Source: DASUPK01 sp963821705 | Lineage (GTDB): Bacteria; Actinomycetota; Thermoleophilia; Solirubrobacterales; 70-9 | NCBI GenBank assembly: GCA_963821705.1 | Contig: CAWGEV010000004.1 | Coordinates: 186,001-250,000, forward strand | Direction: 5' to 3' | DNA: 64,000 nt | In this document: in pieces, positions 57,606-64,000 of the stretch | Layout: every line of letters starts with the position of its first letter | How positions within the stretch are numbered: position 1 is the stretch's first letter | Notes under the pieces: generated by a model | What the model saw: only the letters and a program-made list of their open reading frames with translations | Database searches by the model: none | Told to the model about the DNA's origin: nothing | Translations under genes and position numbers: made by a program

Positions 57606-59506
57606 ATGTTCACCCCGAACTCCCTGAGGCGCTCGCTCATGATGATTCGCGCCGCCGCCTCGATCAGCGCGAGGTGCGAGAAGGCCTGGGGGAAATTCCC
57701 CAGGTGGCGCCCGGTGCTGGTGTCGAATTCCTCGGCGTAGAGGCCCAGCGGCGAGGAGATGCGAAGCAACCGGTCCATCAGGTCCCGCGCGCGCTGCTGC
57801 TCGCCGATGATCGCAAGGCCGGAGACCAGCCAGAAGGAGCAGATCAGGAAGCTGCCCTCCTTGCCGGAGAGCCCATCGTCGGTCTGGCCGGTGACGTAGC
57901 GGAGCACGAAGCCGTCCTCGGTGAGGTCGTCCGCGATCGCCAGCACGCTCTTGCGGAGCACCTCGTCATCGCCCGGCAGGAAGCCGAAGATTGCGGCCAG
58001 CAGTGTGGAGGCGTCGAGCGCGTCGGTCTCGTAGTGCTGGCGCAGGACCCCGTCCTGGACGCCGTTGTCGAGAATGTCCTTGCGGATCTCCTCGGCTGTG
58101 GCACCCCATGTCTCCTGGAGCTTCGAATCCCCTCGGATCTCCGCGAGCTTCGATGCCCTGTCCATCGCGACCCAGCACATCAGCTTCGATGAGACGTATT
58201 GCTGGGGCTTGCCCCGCGCCTCCCAGATCCCCTGGTCAGGCTTCTTCCAGACCTTCGTCGCGCACTCCGCCTGGGCCTGGACCACGGGCCAGAGCCCGCG
58301 GGGCAGCCGCTGGCTGCGGTGGCTGTGGAGCAGGATCGAGTCGAGGGCGGCACCGAAGACGTCGTTCTGGCGCTGATCGAAGGCGCCGTTTCCGACCCGG
58401 ACGGGCGATGCACCGGCGTATCCCGAGAGGTCATCCCGCGTCGTCTCGGTGAGGTCCCGCCGTCCGTCGATGCCGTACATGATCTGCAGCCCCCCGTCCT
58501 CATTCGGCTCGAGCTCGCCGACGAACTGCATGAACTCGTTGGCCTCCCAGTCCAGGTTCAGGAAGTGGAGGGCCTGAAGCGTGAAGGTCGAGTCCCTGAT
58601 CCAGGTGAATCGGTAGTCCCAGTTCCGCTCCCCGCCGGGGGTCTCCGGCAGGGAGGTCGTCAGGGCGGCGACGGTCGCTCCGCTGGGCATGTAGGTGAGA
58701 CCCTTGATCGCGAGCGCCGAGCGCTGGAGCGCCCCCCGGTAGGGGTGATCCGGCATCCGGGCCTTGGAGACCCAGGTCCGCCAGTAGTTGGCCGTCTCGC
58801 TGATGCGGGCGTTGGCGTGATCCATGTCCTCCGGCGAGGCGAGCTCCTCCGCCCACGAGAGGGAGCAGTACGCCTGCTCACCCTTCTGGAGAGTGTGCCG
58901 CGCCTGCGCCACCTGTCCCTCGGCTCCCAGCGGCATGCTGCTGCGGAGCCTCACGGTGACCCCGGCCCCGGTGGCGTCGGCGGTGTGGTCTCCCTGCAGC
59001 GTCCAGTCGGCCGGCGTACGCCCGTAATCGAAGTCCGGCTCGCAGAGCAGCTCCATGTCCACCGAGCCCTCCATGCAGAGCACGACTCGTACCAGCAGGT
59101 GGTGGGCGTCCTCGTCCGCGGGCGCCCGCGTGTGGGGGGTGACCTCATCCTTGTGCTCAGTCGGGCCGATCGTCAGCGCGTCACGCACCATCGCCCAGCC
59201 GGTCGGGGTGTGCCAGGTCGTATTCAGGATGTTCGTGCCGGGCTCGTAGATCCGGCCGCTGGGGACGTTGATCCCGAAGGGCCCGAAGCGGAAGGAACCG
59301 GCTTCGCGATCGAGGAGCGTCCCGAAGATGCTGGGCGAGTCGAAGCGCGGAACGCAGAGCCAATCGATCGCGCCGTCGGGCGCCACCAGGGCGCCGGTGT
59401 GGCAGTTGGAGAGGAAGGCGTAGTCGGCGATGGGCGGAAATGGCGACGGCATCGCCGCGCTCTGGGGCATCTTGTCCTTCTTCTCCTTCGCCTTCGGTGG
59501 GGTCAC
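57602..59506 (-). CDS. Glycoside hydrolase family 15 (trehalase/glucoamylase-like)
   Basis: 634 residues from GTG 59506, which overlaps the zwf stop (GTGA); a Met 12 residues later is an alternative. PFPPIADYAFLSNCHTGALV and APDGAIDWLCVPRFDSPSIF are the beta-sandwich N-terminus of actinobacterial GH15. GGERNWDYRFTWIRDSTFTL marks the (alpha/alpha)6 barrel active site, and YAEEFDTSTGRHLGNFPQAF carries the second catalytic Glu. Some family members are trehalases, which would suit the TreT gene at 4.4 kb; glucoamylase-like activity is the alternative. No signal peptide, so an intracellular glucoside is likely. Confidence 0.9.
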   Translation of the reverse strand: MTPPKAKEKKDKMPQSAAMPSPFPPIADYAFLSNCHTGALVAPDGAIDWLCVPRFDSPSIFGTLLDREAGSFRFGPFGINVPSGRIYEPGTNILNTTWHTPTGWAMVRDALTIGPTEHKDEVTPHTRAPADEDAHHLLVRVVLCMEGSVDMELLCEPDFDYGRTPADWTLQGDHTADATGAGVTVRLRSSMPLGAEGQVAQARHTLQKGEQAYCSLSWAEELASPEDMDHANARISETANYWRTWVSKARMPDHPYRGALQRSALAIKGLTYMPSGATVAALTTSLPETPGGERNWDYRFTWIRDSTFTLQALHFLNLDWEANEFMQFVGELEPNEDGGLQIMYGIDGRRDLTETTRDDLSGYAGASPVRVGNGAFDQRQNDVFGAALDSILLHSHRSQRLPRGLWPVVQAQAECATKVWKKPDQGIWEARGKPQQYVSSKLMCWVAMDRASKLAEIRGDSKLQETWGATAEEIRKDILDNGVQDGVLRQHYETDALDASTLLAAIFGFLPGDDEVLRKSVLAIADDLTEDGFVLRYVTGQTDDGLSGKEGSFLICSFWLVSGLAIIGEQQRARDLMDRLLRISSPLGLYAEEFDTSTGRHLGNFPQAFSHLALIEAAARIIMSERLREFGVNI

Positions 59507-60924
59507 GAGCCGGTCCAGGGATCGCGCCAGCCGCCGAACTCCTTGACCAGCCGGTCGGCGGACTTCGGTCCCCATGAGCCCCGCTTATACGGCTGGATCC
59601 TGGGCGGCTTTTCGATCAGCGGCCCGCAGATCCGCCAGGTCTCCTCGATGTTGTCCTGGCGGGTGAAGCGGGTGCTGTTGCCCAGCATCGCGGCATGCAG
59701 GAGCACCTCGTAGGGGGTCGGGCCCTCCCCGCCCTGCTCCGCGAACTCCATGTCGAGGTTGATCTGCTCGGGAGCAGCGGAGTCACTGCGCTGGGCGTCG
59801 ACGAGCAGGCGGATCCCCGTGGTCGGGTGGAGTCTCACCACCAGCTCGTCCGACGCCGGTATCTGCCGGCCCCTCATCGCGTACCCGAGGCGCGGCGGTT
59901 CCTTGAAGATCAGCCTGAGCTCCCACTGCTCCACCGCAAGTTCCTTCCCCGTCCGGATGAAGAATGGGACGCCGCTCCAGCGCCAGTTGTCGATCTCGAG
60001 GCGCATGGCCGCGAACGTCTCAGTGCTGGAGTCCTTGGCGACACCCTTGACCTTCCGGTAGCCGTCGTACTGCCCCCGGACGTAATGCTTCGGATCGGCC
60101 TTCGGCATCGCCGAGAAGACCGAGAACATGGCGTCCTTCAGCGATCTCGCGTCCCGGCCGGCGGGCTGCTCCATCGCGCAGGCCGCGACGATCTGCATCA
60201 GGTGGTTGACCACGACGTCGCGGACGGCGCCGACCGGGTCGTAGAAGCTGCCGCGATCCGAGACGCCGAAATCCTCGGCCATCGTGATCTGCACGCAGTC
60301 GATGCTGTTGCGATTCCAGACGGGCTCGAAGATCGCGTTGGCGAAGCGGAGGAAGAGGATCTCTGCCAGCCCCATCAGACCGAGGAAGTGGTCGATCCGG
60401 TAGAGCTGGTCCTCGCGGATGTACTCGTGGATCTCGTCCGCCAGGTCGCGCGCCGATTCCAGGTCGTGACCGAACGGCTTCTCCACCACCACCCTTGCGT
60501 TCTCCGTCAGCCCCGCCTTGGACAGCCCGCCGATCGTCATCCCGAACAGGGACGGCGGGATCTCCAGGTAGAAGACGGGTGTCTTGGCGCCCTTGATCTC
60601 CTTCCCGACCCTCTGGTAGGTGTCGGCGTCGGAGAAGTCGCCCTGAACGTAGGAGAACCGCCTCGCCAGGCGGTTGAAGACCTTGGAATCCGGCCGCTTG
60701 CCCGAGGAGGACTCGATCGCCTTCCGGGCATGGTCGCGAAGCTCCTTGTCCGACCAGTCGTCGAAGGCCACCCCGACGATCGGGCAGTCGAGCAGCCCCC
60801 GCGCCTCCAGGCGGTACAGCGAATTGAAGGTCATCACCTTCGCAAGATCGCCGGAGATCCCGAAGATGACGAAGACGTCGGCTGATCTTGGCTTGGTCGG
60901 CACTGGGGAGAGAACGTCCGGCAT
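59503..60924 (-). CDS. zwf: Glucose-6-phosphate 1-dehydrogenase
   Basis: 473 residues. NADP-binding FVIFGISGDLAKVM, the EKPFGHDLESARDLADEI block, the RIDHFLGLMG active-site segment (Asp178, His179) and WRWSGVPFFIRTGKELA are all family signatures. The Lys that normally follows RIDHxLG is Leu183 here, codon CTG, which is unusual because that Lys contacts the sugar phosphate in characterised enzymes. The reaction is glucose-6-phosphate to 6-phosphogluconolactone, entry to the oxidative pentose phosphate route. First gene of the coupled run with GH15 and GMC; no lactonase or 6PGDH gene adjoins. Confidence 0.93.
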   Translation of the reverse strand: MPDVLSPVPTKPRSADVFVIFGISGDLAKVMTFNSLYRLEARGLLDCPIVGVAFDDWSDKELRDHARKAIESSSGKRPDSKVFNRLARRFSYVQGDFSDADTYQRVGKEIKGAKTPVFYLEIPPSLFGMTIGGLSKAGLTENARVVVEKPFGHDLESARDLADEIHEYIREDQLYRIDHFLGLMGLAEILFLRFANAIFEPVWNRNSIDCVQITMAEDFGVSDRGSFYDPVGAVRDVVVNHLMQIVAACAMEQPAGRDARSLKDAMFSVFSAMPKADPKHYVRGQYDGYRKVKGVAKDSSTETFAAMRLEIDNWRWSGVPFFIRTGKELAVEQWELRLIFKEPPRLGYAMRGRQIPASDELVVRLHPTTGIRLLVDAQRSDSAAPEQINLDMEFAEQGGEGPTPYEVLLHAAMLGNSTRFTRQDNIEETWRICGPLIEKPPRIQPYKRGSWGPKSADRLVKEFGGWRDPWTGS

Positions 60925-60992
60925 CCGTTACGGACGGGGGGATTCTGTCCCCCGCCGGGCGCATTTGCAACACCCGATTCGGGTGATGCCGG

Positions 60993-61160
60993 CTACCTGG
61001 AGTTCCTGCTCGCCAGGTGGAAGCGGTTGCAGAAGTCGCATCGGTAGTAGGTCATCCCGAGCCGCTCGGCCTCGGCGCGCGCCACGGACTCGCTCTCGTA
61101 GGCGGTCTTCGGCTTGCCGTCGGCACGGAAATGGCTTGGGACGATGCGTCGCGAGGCCAT
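60993..61160 (-). CDS. 55-residue protein with CxxC motif (candidate)
   Basis: The minus strand from ATG 61160 to TAG 60993 encodes a basic 55-residue protein: SRRIVPSHFRADGKPKTAYE, then AEAERLGMTYYRCDFCNRFH. The Cys-x2-Cys and nearby His residues (CDFCNRFH) suggest a treble-clef or zinc-ribbon-like knuckle. Codon use is typical of the genome. It sits between zwf and the PspC gene, with its own 85-base divergent region upstream. Function unknown, possibly nucleic-acid binding. Confidence 0.6.
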   Translation of the reverse strand: MASRRIVPSHFRADGKPKTAYESESVARAEAERLGMTYYRCDFCNRFHLASRNSR

Positions 61161-61245
61161 GATTCGAGGCTACAGGGAGAGTTAGGGGACTCTTAGGGGC
61201 CATTCCCGATAGACGGATCGGACCCCGGGCTTCATCGTCGTCGCC

Positions 61246-62226
61246 ATGACAAATCAACCGAAGAACTCAAGGAAGAAGACACAGGAGCAGAAGGCGGTCG
61301 GCCCGCAGCGGAGGCTCCTCCGCTCGAAGGACGACCGCGTCCTCTGGGGCGTCGCCGGCGGGCTCGCCGAGCACATCGGGTTCAACCCCACCCTGGTCCG
61401 GCTCGCGTTCGTCGTCATCAGTCTGTTCGGCGGTGCCGGGCTGCTCGCCTATCTGGTGCTCGCGGTCGCTCTGCCCGAGGACGACGGCGCCGGCCAGCCA
61501 GTTCCCGAGAGCGTCTGGGCGCGGCTGGGCAAAGTGATCGTCGTCTGCATCCTGGTCGCGATCGGGCTGGCCGTCGCCGGGTTCCTGGCGGCCTTCAGCG
61601 CCTGGACCACCGCAACCGGCCACGGCACCATCGTCGCCGGGATCGTGATCGCGCTCGGCGTCGCAGTCGTCGCGTTCGCCTTCGCCCCGGAGGTGCGCCG
61701 GCGCACCACCCCGCTCCTGCTCACCATCGCCCTGGTGCTGGGCATTCCCGCGGGGGCGATCGCCGCCGCGGACATCAAGATCGACGGATCGATCGGGCAG
61801 CGCACCTACACGCCGACGGCGGTGGCGGATCTCCCAGCGGATGGATACAAGCTGGGCACAGGCCAGCTGATCGTCGATCTGCGGAAGATGCCCTTCGCGA
61901 AGGGGCAGACGATCGACGTCTCGACATACCTCGGCATCGGTCAGATGATCGTCTCGGTGCCGTCAAACGTCTGCGTCGTCGGTCATGCGACCGGAAAGGC
62001 CGGTGAGCTCGTCGTGGCCGGTGAGGTCAGTCACGGCATCGGCCCCGATGTCAGCCTGAGCACGCCGACCACCCAGGCGCCGCGGCTCCGGCTCAACGCC
62101 GGCATCCAGCTCGGGCAGATGATCGTCACCGATCAACCCCCCAATCAGGCGGAGCGCGGCCGCGGCGTCGACTACGACCACCACCAGCAGGAGCTGGCGG
62201 CACAAAGGACGGTATGCGGTAGGTGA
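61246..62226 (+). CDS. PspC-domain membrane protein with C-terminal beta domain
   Basis: 326 residues. PspC domain at about 20-80: RLLRSKDDRVLWGVAGGLAE, HIGFNPTLVRLAFVVISLFG and LLAYLVLAVALPEDD. Three or four more helices follow to about residue 180 (VIVVCILVAIGLAVAGFLAA). The last 130 residues are a soluble beta domain, YKLGTGQLIVDLRKMPF and STYLGIGQMIVSVPSNVC, of the LiaF/toast-rack type that senses envelope stress. The stop overlaps the histidine kinase start (GTGA), and a response regulator follows, so this is probably the sensor or regulator of that system. Confidence 0.88.
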   Translation: MTNQPKNSRKKTQEQKAVGPQRRLLRSKDDRVLWGVAGGLAEHIGFNPTLVRLAFVVISLFGGAGLLAYLVLAVALPEDDGAGQPVPESVWARLGKVIVVCILVAIGLAVAGFLAAFSAWTTATGHGTIVAGIVIALGVAVVAFAFAPEVRRRTTPLLLTIALVLGIPAGAIAAADIKIDGSIGQRTYTPTAVADLPADGYKLGTGQLIVDLRKMPFAKGQTIDVSTYLGIGQMIVSVPSNVCVVGHATGKAGELVVAGEVSHGIGPDVSLSTPTTQAPRLRLNAGIQLGQMIVTDQPPNQAERGRGVDYDHHQQELAAQRTVCGR

Positions 62227-63221
62227 GGAGACCAGACCTGAGCACGCTGGGGGCCGGGACGGCAGTCCTGGCCCTCGGCGCGTTCCTGTTCTTGCACGCG
62301 AACGGAACGCTCGACCTCAAGGCGGGACCGTCGTTCGCCTTGATCGGCGGCTGCGTGCTCGCCGTCCTGATCGTGAGATCGATGGGCAGGAGCACACGGG
62401 AAGTCGAGGCTGCGGTCGGCGAGGCGGCCGTCCCGCCGCCGGCCCTGAGCCCGGAGACCAGCCGGGTCTCGAAGGTCGGCCTCGCCGTCGGTGCGCTGCT
62501 CGGGGCCGGGCTGATCGCGCTCTGGCTGACGGGGGTGCTCGAGGTCGCGGGCGGAATCGCCCTCGCCGCGCTGATCGTCTCCGTCGCGCTGATCCTGATC
62601 TCGGCGCCCTTCTGGCGAGCGATGGTCAGCCGGCTCGGGGCGGAGCGGGTGGCCCGGGCCCGCGCGGACGAGCGGGCCGACGTGGCCGCCCACCTGCACG
62701 ACTCTGTGCTGCAGACGCTCGCCCTGATCCAGAGGCGCTCCGAGGACCCGAAGCAGGTCGCGAAGCTCGCTCGTCGCCAGGAGCGGGAGCTCCGCGACTG
62801 GCTCGCGGACGCCGAGCCGAGCAGGCCGGACGAGCGCCTCGCCGACGCCCTGCGCGCCGCCGCGGCCGAGATCGAGGACTCGCACGGGGCCCCGATAGAG
62901 GCCGTCGTCGTCGGGGACGCCCCGCTCGACGAGCGGCTCGAGGCCTTGGTCGCCGCGAGCCGTGAGGCGCTCACCAACTCGGCGAAGTTCGCCTCGAAGG
63001 GCGGCCCCGTGCGCCTCTACGCCGAGATCGAGAACGGGAGCGCGCGTGTCTTCATCGACGACCGCGGTCCCGGCTTCGATCCGGACGCGATCCCCGAGGA
63101 CCGCCGCGGCGTCCGCGAGTCGATAATCGGCCGCATGGAGCGCTACGGCGGCAAGGCCGAGGTCCGGAGCGAGCCCGGCGACGGCACCGAGGTAGAGCTC
63201 ACGATGAGGGCCCGGCGATGA
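62223..63221 (+). CDS. Sensor histidine kinase (HisKA_3 / NarL-linked type)
   Basis: 332 residues from GTG 62223. Four predicted helices in two pairs (TAVLALGAFLFLHANG, SFALIGGCVLAVLIV; LAVGALLGAGLIALWLTG, IALAALIVSVALILIS) frame a short extracytoplasmic part. The dimerisation helix holds the phospho-acceptor in ERADVAAHLHDSVLQTLALI (His in HLHDSVLQ). The ATPase part has REALTNSAKFA (N box), DRGPGFDPD (G1) and GDGTEVELTM (G2). It autophosphorylates and passes phosphate to the coupled LuxR-type regulator; the input is probably envelope stress through the PspC protein. Confidence 0.92.
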   Translation: MRRPDLSTLGAGTAVLALGAFLFLHANGTLDLKAGPSFALIGGCVLAVLIVRSMGRSTREVEAAVGEAAVPPPALSPETSRVSKVGLAVGALLGAGLIALWLTGVLEVAGGIALAALIVSVALILISAPFWRAMVSRLGAERVARARADERADVAAHLHDSVLQTLALIQRRSEDPKQVAKLARRQERELRDWLADAEPSRPDERLADALRAAAAEIEDSHGAPIEAVVVGDAPLDERLEALVAASREALTNSAKFASKGGPVRLYAEIENGSARVFIDDRGPGFDPDAIPEDRRGVRESIIGRMERYGGKAEVRSEPGDGTEVELTMRARR

Positions 63222-63862
63222 GCGCGCCGTCGGTCGTCATCGTCGACGACCACCGGATCTTCCGCACCGGGGTGAAGGCCGAGCTCGAGGACAGGATCGA
63301 GATCCTGGGCGAGGCGGAATCGGTCGAGGATGCGGTCCGGGCGATCGCCGAGCTGGAGCCGGACGTCGTCCTGCTCGACGTCCACATGCCCGGCGGCGGA
63401 GGCGTCGAGGTGATCGGGCAGGTCGCGAAGCGGCGCCCCCAGCAGCGGTTCCTCGCCCTGTCCGTCTCGGACGACCCACAGGACGTGATCGCGATCGTCC
63501 GCGCCGGGGCGCGCGGCTACGTGACCAAGACGATCACCGGCGAGGAGCTCGCCGACGCCGTGTCCCGCGTCCGCGACGGCGATGCGGTCTTCTCACCGCG
63601 ACTCGCGGGGTTCGTGCTGGACGCGTTCGCCGGCGACCTCCCCGCCGGGGAGGTCGATCCCGAGCTCGACCAGCTCACCGCGCGGGAGCGAGAGGTTCTC
63701 CGCTACATCGCCCGCGGCTATCTCTACAAGGAGATCGGCCTGCGACTCCACATCTCGGTGAAGACCGTCGAGGCGCACGTCAGCTCGGTGCTGCGCAAGC
63801 TCCAGCTCTCGAACCGACACGAGCTCAGCCGCTGGGCCGTCAACCGGCGCCTGGTCGACTAG
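63218..63862 (+). CDS. LuxR/NarL-type response regulator
   Basis: 214 residues starting in an ATGA overlap with the kinase gene. The receiver domain has VVIVDDHRIFRTGVKAEL (acidic pair), VVLLDVHMPGGGGVEV (phospho-accepting Asp55) and GYVTKTI (Lys). The C-terminal helix-turn-helix runs LTAREREVLRYIARGYLYKE to SVKTVEAHVSSVLRKLQLSN, a textbook LuxR output domain. It would bind DNA as a dimer when phosphorylated and probably controls envelope-stress genes. No target site is visible in the window. Confidence 0.95.
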   Translation: MSAPSVVIVDDHRIFRTGVKAELEDRIEILGEAESVEDAVRAIAELEPDVVLLDVHMPGGGGVEVIGQVAKRRPQQRFLALSVSDDPQDVIAIVRAGARGYVTKTITGEELADAVSRVRDGDAVFSPRLAGFVLDAFAGDLPAGEVDPELDQLTAREREVLRYIARGYLYKEIGLRLHISVKTVEAHVSSVLRKLQLSNRHELSRWAVNRRLVD

Positions 63863-63895
63863 GTTCCGACCCCCTCCGACGAAGGACGATCCACG

Positions 63896-64000
63896 TCAAG
63901 ACGTAGGCGACAGCGGCGCGAGCAGCTCCTCGTGCTTGAAGCGGTTCGACGAGACGTTGGCCATCGCGACCGCTCCGATGCCGCGCTCGGGATAGAGGCG
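63896..64000 (-). CDS. C-terminal tail of a possible beta-lactamase-like serine hydrolase (partial)
   Basis: Reading in from the window edge on the minus strand, the 34 residues RLYPERGIGAVAMANVSSNR then FKHEELLAPLSPTS end at TGA 63896. PERGIGAVAMAN resembles the last strand of class C beta-lactamase-like serine hydrolases (xPxxGxGVVVLxN). The call rests on a short stretch only. Confidence 0.4.
   Translation of the reverse strand, partial: RLYPERGIGAVAMANVSSNRFKHEELLAPLSPTS

Overview
The window is high-GC DNA with actinobacterial gene content. It most resembles the class Thermoleophilia (Solirubrobacterales-like). The clues are: secreted proteins with Lys-rich or PASTA tails, lipoproteins with a GCGSSS-type lipobox, a fused zinc-ribbon/kinase/ATPase/TPR/cyclase regulator, a TreT-like trehalose synthase, GH15 and YpfJ-type proteins, PspC plus a LuxR-type two-component system, and many 1-8 bp start/stop overlaps. 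The lineage is inferred from gene content only; no rRNA gene is present.

Layout. 0-5.8 kb: the end of a sulfatase, a divergent pair of membrane-anchored beta-propellers (kelch and YVTN), an ECF sigma factor with a zinc-finger anti-sigma partner, and a TreT-like enzyme. 5.8-16.5 kb: a ZIP transporter, an MMPL transporter, YqgE, a GST-like protein, MDR and SDR dehydrogenases, a PiT phosphate transporter with a DUF47 partner, a PfkB kinase and an L,D-transpeptidase. 16.5-20 kb: a head-to-head pair of 5'-truncated gene remnants, a site-2 protease, and a monoamine oxidase gene split by two single-base frameshifts. 20-23.6 kb: two tRNA-Ser genes (CGA and GGA) bracket a PASTA protein, an NTF2-like protein, an amidohydrolase/cysteine-dioxygenase-like pair and YtoQ.

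23.6-29.3 kb is the most unusual part. After a phosphotriesterase-like gene come eight copies of a stem-loop repeat in about 4.6 kb. The repeat has two hairpin types. Copies sit directly upstream of, and in the same orientation as, small unrelated genes (three NTF2-like, one rhodanese-like, one small alpha/beta-barrel candidate). In three copies the repeat also carries a conserved GATACT-N9-ATG block. This looks like a cassette-like array, a mobile promoter/leader element or a structured cis-acting RNA. No integrase is in the window.

29.3-40.1 kb: TadA, a secreted subtilase, a large PQQ-type beta-propeller, a universal stress protein, a polytopic membrane protein with a 28-residue membrane peptide after it, a lipoprotein that shares a promoter/leader element with the lipoprotein at 27-28 kb, an NlpC/P60 hydrolase, a methyltransferase and a broken GNAT gene. 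40.1-44.5 kb: the 1,447-residue kinase/ATPase/cyclase regulator. 44.5-47.9 kb: an operon of PLP decarboxylase, FGGY kinase and NTF2-like protein, in which the first two genes carry many frameshifts while the flanks are intact.

48-61 kb: respiratory and sugar-oxidation genes. They include an SQR/NDH-2-like flavoprotein, cydAB coupled to a YpfJ-type metalloprotease, and a coupled minus-strand run of zwf, GH15, GMC oxidoreductase, NDH-2, aldose 1-epimerase and a cyclase-family hydrolase. Inferred logic: a glucoside such as trehalose is hydrolysed, glucose anomers are interconverted and oxidised or sent to the pentose phosphate route, and electrons pass through type II dehydrogenases to cytochrome bd. 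61-64 kb: a PspC-family membrane protein, a histidine kinase and a response regulator form a translationally coupled operon, followed by the tail of a possible serine hydrolase.
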